A stretch of DNA of 64,000 nucleotides from Gp6-AA40 sp035711805 (GTDB taxonomy: Bacteria > Acidobacteriota > Vicinamibacteria > Vicinamibacterales > UBA2999): assembly GCA_035711805.1 (NCBI GenBank), contig DASTBV010000010.1, positions 1-64,000 of the forward strand, in the 5' to 3' direction. Made by a program: the position numbers and the translations under genes. Under the pieces are notes generated by a model. That model was given only the letters and a program-made list of their open reading frames with translations, did not search any database and was not told the DNA's origin. The first letter of the stretch is position 1, and every line of letters starts with the position of its first letter. Below, in pieces: positions 40,194 to 48,004 of the stretch.

Positions 40194-41543
40194 ATGACGC
40201 ACACGTTCGCTGCCCGCCGCCACGTGCACGTCGCCATGATGCTGGCAGCCGTGAGTGTTCCGGCCGCGAGGGCACAGGCTCCGCCGCCGCCGGCAACGAT
40301 GGCGCAATCAGTGCGCGGTCACATGGAGTTCCTCGCCAGCGACGCGTTGAACGGACGAGGGACCGGCACGCGAGACGAATGGATCGCCGCGACCTACGTC
40401 GCCGCGCAGTTGCGCCGATGCGGCGTCGATCCCGCAGGACCTGACGGAGCGTATGTCCAGCTCGTGGACGCGCCGCCCCGCGCGCTGTCGGCGCCGCCGC
40501 GCATCGTGGTCGGCGCGGGCAACACCTATACCCACGGCCGCGAGATCTTCGTGCGGTGGGTCGGCCGGCCCGGCACTTCCGGCCCGCTCGTCAAATATAC
40601 GGCCGGGCGAGCGATTCCGCCGCAGGCTGTCGTGTTGACGACCGCGGACTCGGAGCCGCCTCCAGAGATGCTCGCAGGCGCCGCGGCCATCCTCGTGGAC
40701 GAGCCCGAGAGGGAACGCGCGCGGTGGCCGCTGCTTCCCAGGTTGCGTATTTCTCTCGCCCTGACGCGCGAATGGAGAATCGCGGTGAGCCGCGACGTTT
40801 ATGCACATCTCTCGAAGCTGCCCGAAGGCACGCCGGTGCGCCTCGAGGCGTCGTTCGAGACCGCCCGCACATGGAACGTCCTCGGCCAGCTGCGCGGCGC
40901 CGCGGAGGGACGCGATCAGACGATTCTCCTGCACGCGCATCTCGATCATCTCGGCAACAGGGGCACGGGCGCGGACTCCGTCTACAACGGCGCCGACGAC
41001 GACGCGTCCGGGATCACCGCGGTCCTCGAGCTTGCGTGTGCGCTCGCGGCAATGCCGCGGACCGAGCGATCCTGGGTGTTCGCATGGTTTGGCGCCGAAG
41101 AGACAGGAGGCATCGGATCGCGCCATTTCGCCGAACAGGCGGCCCGACTCGATGGGCTCGTCTTCAGTCTCGGCTTCGAAATGCTCGGCCGGCCGGATCC
41201 GGAGATCGCTCCGCGCGTCGTCTGGCTCACTGGATACGACCGCTCCACGCTCGGCCCCGAGCTGTTGCGCCTCGGCGCCAATCTGGCGCCCGACCCCCAT
41301 ACTGAACAGCGCTTCTTCTTCCGCTCGGACAATATTCGGCTGGCGCAGCGGGGTGTCGTCGCGCACGCAGTGGCAAGCTTCGGCCTGCATGCGGACTATC
41401 ACCAACCGACGGACGAGTTGTCGCAAATCGACGTTCCACATCTCGTCGAGGCGATCCGATCGATGATCCTGCCGTTATGGACTCTGGCGAATTCTCGATT
41501 CGAGCCAACGTGGCATCCCGGCATGCAGCCGCCGGTGCGATGA
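40194..41543 (+). CDS. exported M28-family metallopeptidase
   Basis: 449 residues. Signal peptide VHVAMMLAAVSVPAARA. Typical M28 zinc site residues: LLHAHLDHLG (His, Asp), NGADDDASGITAVLEL (bridging Asp), GAEETGGIGS (Glu-Glu) and the final His in HADYHQPTDELSQID. A PA-like insert may lie between (residues ~90-215). Such enzymes are aminopeptidases or carboxypeptidases of periplasmic peptides. Its position between a membrane DsbA protein and a condensation-domain protein, with a mini-protein gene upstream, suggests it trims or turns over the mini-protein (inference). Confidence 0.92.
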   Translation: MTHTFAARRHVHVAMMLAAVSVPAARAQAPPPPATMAQSVRGHMEFLASDALNGRGTGTRDEWIAATYVAAQLRRCGVDPAGPDGAYVQLVDAPPRALSAPPRIVVGAGNTYTHGREIFVRWVGRPGTSGPLVKYTAGRAIPPQAVVLTTADSEPPPEMLAGAAAILVDEPERERARWPLLPRLRISLALTREWRIAVSRDVYAHLSKLPEGTPVRLEASFETARTWNVLGQLRGAAEGRDQTILLHAHLDHLGNRGTGADSVYNGADDDASGITAVLELACALAAMPRTERSWVFAWFGAEETGGIGSRHFAEQAARLDGLVFSLGFEMLGRPDPEIAPRVVWLTGYDRSTLGPELLRLGANLAPDPHTEQRFFFRSDNIRLAQRGVVAHAVASFGLHADYHQPTDELSQIDVPHLVEAIRSMILPLWTLANSRFEPTWHPGMQPPVR

Positions 41544-41558
41544 TAGGGAGGCGCTGAC

Positions 41559-42980
41559 GTGATGAACGAAGGCGGTTCGCCTGCCCGCCAGTTCTGTTCC
41601 TACAATCAGGAGCGCCTCCTGCTCAGTCAGGAGATCGCGCGGACGGCTGGGCGGAGGCCGCGTCGGCACGATTGGCCGATGGTCTTCCAATTACGTACGC
41701 TCGATGCGCGGCTGCTCGAACGGACCGTCAACGAGGTCGTCGCCCGTCACGACGTTTTGCGGACCGCGTACGTTCCCGCGTGGTCCGGCGCCTCGGCGGC
41801 GCGCCAGTCACAACTGACCCGGTTCGCACGCACACAGCTCTTCACCTGCGGCATGTACGTTGCGCGCGTGGCCGCCGATGCGCAGGTGCGGCTGGAGCAG
41901 CTCGCCGTCAACGGATCCGCGGACGTGGACAACCCCGACATAGACGATCTCATCGATGACTGGAGCATCGTGCCCCTCGATCCCGGGCGAGCGCCGATCA
42001 CCCGCGCAGCCGTCGTCTCGGGCGCGGGCAACACGCACTTGCTCCTGTTGCTGTTGTCTCACATGGTGTGTGACGGCTGGTCGGTCTCGATATTCTGGCG
42101 CGAAATCGAGGACATTTACACCGCCGCCCTGGCAGGCCGGGCGCCCCGGCTACAGGAAGTCGGCATGCAGCACTCGCAGTTCGCGGCAGAGGAGCATGCC
42201 GCGGTCGACCACGGCCTCTTCACCGATTCCGTCGCCTACTGGTCGCGGCAGTGGGCGCAGCTCGGGCCCGCGCTCGTCCGCCATCGCGAGCTGCCATGCG
42301 CGTGTCACGGCGCTTCACCACTGGTGCCACCGGCAATTCGATCAGAACGGGTCGCCCTCGGTGCCATCATCGCGAACGCGCTGACGCAGATGTGTCGCAC
42401 GCGGAACCTGACGACGTTTGCCGTCTTCAGATGCGCCGTGGCGATCGTGTTTCACCACCTCACGAGCAAGGGGCAGGTGGCATTGTGGAGCAACTTCTTG
42501 AATCGCCCGAGCGTGAGCTCGCAGCGCATGATCGGCTGGTGCTCGAACGCCCACGCGCTCATGACCGACATCGGTGCGGCTCGAACCTGCGACCATCTGG
42601 CGCGGCAAATCGCGGCGCAGATGTCGCAGGCGCATCAGCATCAACGCCTTTCGTTGCCAGCGTTGTGGCAGATCTTGGGACGCTGCCTCGAAGGGGGTGA
42701 CACGCGGATCGTGTGCGACGTACAGGGCCGTTTTCGCGCCGGCGGACAGGGCATCATGGTTCCGATCGGATGGGCCCGGGGGCGCGAATGGACCGACCTC
42801 GACGTCCGGCTGCACGAGACTGACGCGGAGGTCGTCGTCACCTACGACAGCAATAGGTACGATGCCACGGGCGTGGCCGCGATGGCGCGCGCCATCCACC
42901 ATACCCTCGCGGCAATGACGGCGGACATGGACTCCCCCATTGACCGCACGCGTGAGGCAATTGACGCCGTATCCGCCTGA
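41559..42980 (+). CDS. stand-alone condensation-domain protein (NRPS C-domain superfamily)
   Basis: 473 residues; GTG 41559 is seven bases after AGGGAGG (ATG 41562 also possible). The chloramphenicol acetyltransferase-like fold is shown by YNQERLLLSQEI near the start, the variant active-site motif SHMVCDGWS (167-175, form SHxxxDG in place of HHxxxDG), FSNFLNRP-like WSNFLNRPSVSSQRMIGWCSN and a C-terminal VVVTYDSNRYDATGVAAMA. It has no adenylation or carrier domain, and none is nearby, so it is not a normal NRPS module; it may catalyse ester or amide formation with a soluble acyl donor. It is the last intact gene in the operon; TGAGTG overlap leads into a decayed gene. Confidence 0.88.
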   Translation: MMNEGGSPARQFCSYNQERLLLSQEIARTAGRRPRRHDWPMVFQLRTLDARLLERTVNEVVARHDVLRTAYVPAWSGASAARQSQLTRFARTQLFTCGMYVARVAADAQVRLEQLAVNGSADVDNPDIDDLIDDWSIVPLDPGRAPITRAAVVSGAGNTHLLLLLLSHMVCDGWSVSIFWREIEDIYTAALAGRAPRLQEVGMQHSQFAAEEHAAVDHGLFTDSVAYWSRQWAQLGPALVRHRELPCACHGASPLVPPAIRSERVALGAIIANALTQMCRTRNLTTFAVFRCAVAIVFHHLTSKGQVALWSNFLNRPSVSSQRMIGWCSNAHALMTDIGAARTCDHLARQIAAQMSQAHQHQRLSLPALWQILGRCLEGGDTRIVCDVQGRFRAGGQGIMVPIGWARGREWTDLDVRLHETDAEVVVTYDSNRYDATGVAAMARAIHHTLAAMTADMDSPIDRTREAIDAVSA

Positions 42981-43560
42981 GTGGCATCGCGCCGGTCGTC
43001 CGCCGAAGCCGATGGCCGCACGCTGCGCGTCGCGCTGGTGCAATACGCCTCCCTTCCGGCTCTGGACGATGGCATAAAAGGGGTGACCGAGGCCCTCAGG
43101 GCCCGCGGATACGTGGACGGCGGACCATGGCCACGGCAAACGCCATCGCCAGCGAGGTGACGAGCAGCGACTTCGATCTGATTATTTCGGCGTCGACGGC
43201 GTCGCTCCAGACGATTGCCAACGCAAACCGGTTTGCCACACTGCCACGAAGGCACGTGTTCGGCCTGACGTCGTATCATCTCGACCATCCTCCCTACATG
43301 ACAGGCCTGGGCAGCCTGCCTCCGGTCGAGGACGCGTTCCGGCTGGCACGGGAGCTCAAGCCCGACTTGAAGCGCGTTGGCCTCGTCTGGAACCCGAACG
43401 AGGCGAATTCCGTTGCCGCAACCAACCTGGCGCGAAAGGTTTGCGGCGACCTTGCGATTCAACTGATCGAAGCGAACGCCGAAAACGCGACGGCGGCCGG
43501 TGAGGCCGGCGCGTCGGTGCTGTCACCGGTGGCAGATTCCAGCGGCAATCTTCACGCCGG
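42981..43560 (+). pseudogene. ABC-type substrate-binding protein remnant (TrpX/ABC_sub_bind-like)
   Basis: GTG 42981 follows the previous stop immediately. The frame reads TLRVALVQYASLPALDDG and TEALRARGYVDGG, then about a dozen expected residues are missing and the rest continues in another frame from 43127 (ANAIASEVTSSDFDLIISAS, LPRRHVFGLTSYHLDHPP, GLVWNPNEANSVAATNLARK). The second half of the protein and the whole permease gene expected next to it are absent. Confidence 0.75.
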
Positions 43561-43616
43561 CCGACGTGCTGTTCGACGCGTCCGGCGGGCATGCGAAGGC
43601 GCCTGCGGCGGTCTCG

Positions 43617-44264
43617 ATGAAGAAGAAGACCGTCGATCTGATCATCATCGGGACGAACGGGTCCGGGAAGTCAACGCTGCTCAACGCCGTCGCGGGCTCC
43701 TTCAGCCTGACGTCGGGGCCATCAGGCTGGCCGGCCACGCCATCACGAACTGGCCCGAGCACCGGCGCGCGAAGTACATCGGCCGCGTGGTTCAGAACCC
43801 CTTCAGCGGCACGGCGCCGACGATGTCGATTGCGGAGAATCTGGCGCTGGCGTCACGCCGCGGCAGGCGGCGCGGGATCGGCTGGGCGGTGAACCGGCGC
43901 GCTGCCGGCGAGCTCCGCGATCGGATCCGGACGCTGAACATGGGCCTCGAGGATCGCCTCGACAACGCGATCGGCAGCCTGTCCGGCGGCCAGCGCCAGG
44001 CGCTCACGCTGCTGATGGCGTCGTGGCTCAAACCGGACCTGCTGCTCCTCGACGAACACACCGCCGCCCTCGATCCGAAGAGCGCCGATCATGTCATCCG
44101 CCTCACGCACGACATCACCGAGCGGGACAAGCTCACGGCGCTGATGTGACCCCTTCAATGCACAGGCGGTGAATCTCGGCGATCGGATCGTCATGATGCA
44201 GGTCCGCCGGCGCGAGCAGCTCGACGCGTCCGTTGCCGAGATGCTCAAGCGCGACTACGTCTGA
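43617..44264 (+). pseudogene. ABC transporter ATP-binding remnant, several frameshifts
   Basis: Walker A IIGTNGSGKSTLLNAVAG in one frame, then from about 43718 the continuation GHAITNWPEHRRAKYIGRV, SIAENLALASRRGRRRG, LSGGQRQALTLLMAS and LLLLDEHTAALDPKSAD in a second frame, and the last 38 residues (NAQAVNLGDRIVMMQ to LKRDYV, stop at 44262) in a third. The first shift is restored by one extra G in a GGGG run. The N-terminus is also missing ~30 residues. Either real decay or assembly errors; the missing permease favours decay. Confidence 0.75.
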
Positions 44265-44446
44265 GGCAGACGGCCGCGGACAGGCTTCCGTGCGGTTGAC
44301 ATCGCGTCGGCCCTTGTGGTTTTCTGTGATCGTCGTGAAAGTCACCTTCGTCCCGGTCTATTCGGAACCGCTGGCGCGACTCGCCGGCATCTGGACCGGT
44401 GTACGCAGGTGATGTAAAGCCCGGCACTTTTCCCAACGTTTCAACC

Positions 44447-44484
44447 AAGGGCCATCACCTTCACCGAGGTGATGGCCCTTTTTC
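44447..44484 (+). terminator. strong intrinsic terminator, possible attenuator
   Basis: Fourteen-bp perfect stem AAGGGCCATCACCT - TCACCG - AGGTGATGGCCCTT followed by TTTCTTTTG. It ends about a dozen bases before the exporter start at 44497, so it either closes the upstream unit or attenuates the exporter. Confidence 0.85.
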
Positions 44485-44496
44485 TTTTGTGCTCGT

Positions 44497-46317
44497 ATGA
44501 CCCGCACCAGACACAACCCCGCCGAACCTCGGCGCCTGAACGCGGCGCTGCGGCTGGTGCTCCGCCGCTATTACGCGCAGGTGCGCCGCTGGAAGGTCTA
44601 CGCGGTGCCCGCTCTCCTTCTGCCCGCCGTCGGCGACGTGCTGACGATCTACGCGCCCCCGCTCGTCGTCGCACGATTGCTGGCGAGGTTCGGACAGCGT
44701 GAGCAGGTGACGTTTTCGGATTTCATCCCGTACCTCGCCGCCTTCGCGGGTCTGTGGATAGCCGGGCAGATCGTCTGGCGCGTTGCCGTCGCGATGATCA
44801 TCCGCGCCGAGATCCGTGGGCTCGAGGCGTTGTACGTGGAGGCGATGGACGAACTGCTGGCCAAAGACCTCGCGTTCTTCCACAACAACTACGCCGGATC
44901 GTTGACCAAACGCGCGCTCGGCTTCGCGCGCCGCTTCGAAGACGTATTCGATGTCGCCGCTTTTCAGATCTCGGCCGCCTTTCTGCCGTTGACGTTTGCG
45001 GGGGTCGTGCTGTGGTCCTACTCGCCGTGGCTGATCCTGGTGCTCACGGCGATGCTGACAGTGACCTGCGTGATGATCGTTCCACTCATCCGCCGCCGGC
45101 GGGATCTCGTCGACGTCCGCGAAGCCGCGTCGAACGCTGTCGCCGGTCACCTGGCGGACTCGATTGCCAACGCCGAAACTGTACGGGCCTTCGCGCGCGA
45201 AGCGGACGAAGCCCGGCTGCACGCGGCGAATGTGCTGGACTACGGACGAAAGACGCAGCACTCATGGGACTACCAGAACACGCGGGTGGATCTGGTGACG
45301 TCGCCGATGTTCGTGCTGACGAACCTTGCCGGCCTCACCGTCGCGTTCGGTGCCGCACGTACGGGCGCCGACATGGAGGCCGTGTTCGTGACGTTCAGCT
45401 ATTTCACGACGGCGACACGCGTCATGTGGGAGTTCAACCGCATCTACCGGAATCTCGAAGGCGCGCTGACGGATGCCGCGCAGTTTGCGGAACTACTGCT
45501 CGATCCGCCGGAAGTCACGGACGTGGACGCCCCGCTCGCATTCGCCCCGTCGCACTCCGGCGTCGAGTTCAGCAGCATCGGCTTCCGCTACTCCGCGTCC
45601 CAGCCGCCGCTCTTCGAGCAGTTCTCACTGACGATCGAGCCGGGCACGCGGCTCGGCCTTGTCGGGCGCTCGGGCGGCGGCAAGACGACGCTGACACGGC
45701 TCCTGCTCAGGTTCGCCGACGTCGAGCAGGGCGAGATTCTCGTCGGCGGGCAGCCGATCGAGCGTGTGCCGCAGGCCGAACTGCGGCGGACGATTGCCTA
45801 TGTGCCGCAGGATCCGGCGATGTTCCACCGCAGCATTGCGGACAACATCCGCGTCGGCCGTCCGGGAGCCAGTGACGCAGCCGTCCGCGAGGCGGCACGG
45901 CTCGCCCACGCGGCGGATTTCATCGAGGCGCTGCCCAACGGATATGCGACGCTGGTCGGTGAACGCGGCGTGAAGCTCTCCGGCGGCCAGCGGCAGCGCG
46001 TCGCGATCGCCCGGGCGATTCTGAAGGACGCGCCGATCCTCGTCCTCGACGAAGCCACCAGCTCGCTCGACTCCGAGAGCGAGCTGCTCATTCAGGATGC
46101 GCTGTGGACGCTGATGTCGCGGCGGACCGCCATCGTCATCGCGCACCGGCTGTCGACAGTCCGCCGGATGGACCGGCTGGTGATTCTCGAACGCGGGCGC
46201 ATCGCGGAGGAGGGATCGCACGACGCGCTGCTGGCCCAGGGTGGCATCTACGCTGCCCTGTGGGCACATCAGTCGGGCGGATTTCTCCCGGTGTCTGAAG
46301 CAGACGCGCTGGTGTGA
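44497..46317 (+). CDS. ABC exporter (MsbA/ABCB type), half transporter
   Basis: 606 residues. Six transmembrane helices in residues ~40-330 (VPALLLPAVGDVLTIYAPPL, YLAAFAGLWIAGQIVWRVAV, FAGVVLWSYSPWLILVLTAM), then an ATPase with Walker A GLVGRSGGGKTTLTRL, Q loop, signature LSGGQRQRVAIARAIL and Walker B ILVLDEATSSLDSE, D loop and H in VIAHRLSTVRRM. It has no C39 peptidase domain, so it does not process leader peptides itself. No ribosome site is visible between the terminator and the ATG. Because it follows the mini-protein operon, export of its product is possible but lipid export is equally likely. Confidence 0.92.
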   Translation: MTRTRHNPAEPRRLNAALRLVLRRYYAQVRRWKVYAVPALLLPAVGDVLTIYAPPLVVARLLARFGQREQVTFSDFIPYLAAFAGLWIAGQIVWRVAVAMIIRAEIRGLEALYVEAMDELLAKDLAFFHNNYAGSLTKRALGFARRFEDVFDVAAFQISAAFLPLTFAGVVLWSYSPWLILVLTAMLTVTCVMIVPLIRRRRDLVDVREAASNAVAGHLADSIANAETVRAFAREADEARLHAANVLDYGRKTQHSWDYQNTRVDLVTSPMFVLTNLAGLTVAFGAARTGADMEAVFVTFSYFTTATRVMWEFNRIYRNLEGALTDAAQFAELLLDPPEVTDVDAPLAFAPSHSGVEFSSIGFRYSASQPPLFEQFSLTIEPGTRLGLVGRSGGGKTTLTRLLLRFADVEQGEILVGGQPIERVPQAELRRTIAYVPQDPAMFHRSIADNIRVGRPGASDAAVREAARLAHAADFIEALPNGYATLVGERGVKLSGGQRQRVAIARAILKDAPILVLDEATSSLDSESELLIQDALWTLMSRRTAIVIAHRLSTVRRMDRLVILERGRIAEEGSHDALLAQGGIYAALWAHQSGGFLPVSEADALV

Positions 46318-46324
46318 TGTTTCG

Positions 46325-46338
46325 CCCGGCTGAAGCCG
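46325..46338. repeat. CCGGCTGAAGCCGG palindrome, family 2
   Basis: Followed by ACACTACGAC, parallel to the 6288-6301 copy; located between convergent gene ends. Confidence 0.55.
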
Positions 46339-46376
46339 GACACTACGACCAGTATCCGGCTAACGCCGACCTCCAT

Positions 46377-47978
46377 TCAGTTATCCGTCGGCTTCTCGTT
46401 GATCGAGTCGATCACCAGCACGGGCACCGGCCGTTTCGTCTCTTCCATCCTGATGCCAAGCTGCCGCCTCATGGCCTCCATGAGCGACAGCGCGCCGGTC
46501 GGATCGAGCGCCACGCCCGCGTTGGCAGCGCCGAGCTCAGGGCGTGCTCCCTGCACCTGCTGGATAGGGCTGAAGTTGAGCGTGAAGTCGTAGCCGCCCT
46601 GCAGGCCGGTCTTGTCGAGCGCCGGCACTCGCGTGTAGCCGCCGGCGATGGAAGGCAGCATCTGGGCGAATTGTTCCATCGAAATGTTCTGGCACGTCAC
46701 CAGCCGCGGAAACTGCGGGGGCTTGGCCGCGGCCGGCGATCCCGGAGGCGCGCCCTCGAAGCAGCGCGTCCGTCTCGTCGGGTCAGCCTTCTCCATCTTC
46801 GGGCTGTCGGCGACGAACTCGTACGCCGGCAGCGGCCGGTCTTCCATATGCCACTTGATCTGGAGCTTCTCGACGAGCAGCGAGCGCAGCATCAACCTGA
46901 TCAGATCCTCGTCGAGCTGCGCCTGGTTGGCCGGGTTCGGCGTCGCGAACGCGCGCCCCGTGACATCGTACAGGGTCGTTTCCACCCACTTCGGCGCGAC
47001 GAGATACGCTCCCGGAGGGTCCTGGAGATTCCACGCCAGACCGATGATGCGATGCAACGGACCGAAGCTGACGTCGACCTGGCCCGTCGGGCGCAGTTGC
47101 GCGCGGGCCGGCTGATTCTGCGCATCCGGGGGGCTCAGTTTCAGCACGGCGACTTCGAATTGCGGCGCGGGCGCCGGCGGCAACCGCTTCGTGATGTCAG
47201 GCGCGTTCGGCGTGAACTCCAGGGTCGCGCTATCGACCACGATCGAAGGAACCTTGATTTCCTTCGGCTCCAGCACGAGGCCCAGCTTCTCGAACGCCGC
47301 CTGCAGCGTGACACCGTCGGACCCGGCCTGCGCGAGCAGAGGCCGTGGCGTGTACTTGTATTGGAACTCATACAACGCCGTCAGCCCCGTCTCATCGACG
47401 ACCATCTGCCCTGGCGCCAGATACGGGTTGTTCGCGGTGCGCAACTGATCTGCCAGCTGCGTCATCGACAAGCCACTGCAGTTCACGCTGGTCGCGAGGA
47501 CGCCATTCGGTTCCGGCGCCTGCTGGGCCTGGCAACCACCCGCCGCCGAAACCTCACGCATCTTGTGAGCGCCCTTGACCCTCAGCGCGAGGGCGGTCGT
47601 CGCCGCCATGTCCTCGCGCACGACCAGCTTGAAGCGCTCGGCCAGCAGCGTCTTCAACATCTCGCGCACGCGTTCCGGCGGCGTGTTTTCAGGCGCCAGC
47701 GCCGCGATGTCGAAGCGATTCCACTCGAGCCAGCTCGGTCCGCCGCTAATCCGCTCCGGCTGCGTCACGTTATACGCGGTGCGAATCAGATCGACCATGT
47801 TCGCGTTGCGGATCTCATACCTGTTGCCGCGCAGCAGTCCGCCGCGCATGCCGGGCTGCTGGCGCGTGCTGACCTGGATGCTGGCAACGTCAAAGGCAGG
47901 TCGTGGCGCCGGCGCCTGCCCGAGGATGGAAACAGAGCAAAAGGCCGCGACACCGAGGATCATCAGCAGCCGTTTCAT
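46377..47978 (-). CDS. TIGR03435 protein with two domains, paralogue B
   Basis: 533 residues from ATG 47978 (GCAGGAGAC upstream). Signal peptide KRLLMILGVAAFCSVSI. Two TIGR03435 units lie in tandem: first FDVASIQVSTRQQPGMRGG, MVDLIRTAYNVTQPERISGG, LLAERFKLVVREDM; second FEVAVLKLSPPDAQNQP, IIGLAWNLQDPPGAYLVA, LLVEKLQIKWHMEDRPLP and the C-terminal VPVLVIDSINEKPTDN. Similar throughout to the upstream gene, 26 bases away, so a tandem duplication. TIGR03435 function is unknown. Confidence 0.92.
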   Translation of the reverse strand: MKRLLMILGVAAFCSVSILGQAPAPRPAFDVASIQVSTRQQPGMRGGLLRGNRYEIRNANMVDLIRTAYNVTQPERISGGPSWLEWNRFDIAALAPENTPPERVREMLKTLLAERFKLVVREDMAATTALALRVKGAHKMREVSAAGGCQAQQAPEPNGVLATSVNCSGLSMTQLADQLRTANNPYLAPGQMVVDETGLTALYEFQYKYTPRPLLAQAGSDGVTLQAAFEKLGLVLEPKEIKVPSIVVDSATLEFTPNAPDITKRLPPAPAPQFEVAVLKLSPPDAQNQPARAQLRPTGQVDVSFGPLHRIIGLAWNLQDPPGAYLVAPKWVETTLYDVTGRAFATPNPANQAQLDEDLIRLMLRSLLVEKLQIKWHMEDRPLPAYEFVADSPKMEKADPTRRTRCFEGAPPGSPAAAKPPQFPRLVTCQNISMEQFAQMLPSIAGGYTRVPALDKTGLQGGYDFTLNFSPIQQVQGARPELGAANAGVALDPTGALSLMEAMRRQLGIRMEETKRPVPVLVIDSINEKPTDN

Positions 47979-48004
47979 ATGAAGTCTCCTGCTGTCACCG
48001 ATGT

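Noticed and set aside
41559..42980. Conventional NRPS cluster
   Set aside because: No adenylation, carrier or thioesterase domain in the window; only a lone C-domain fold.
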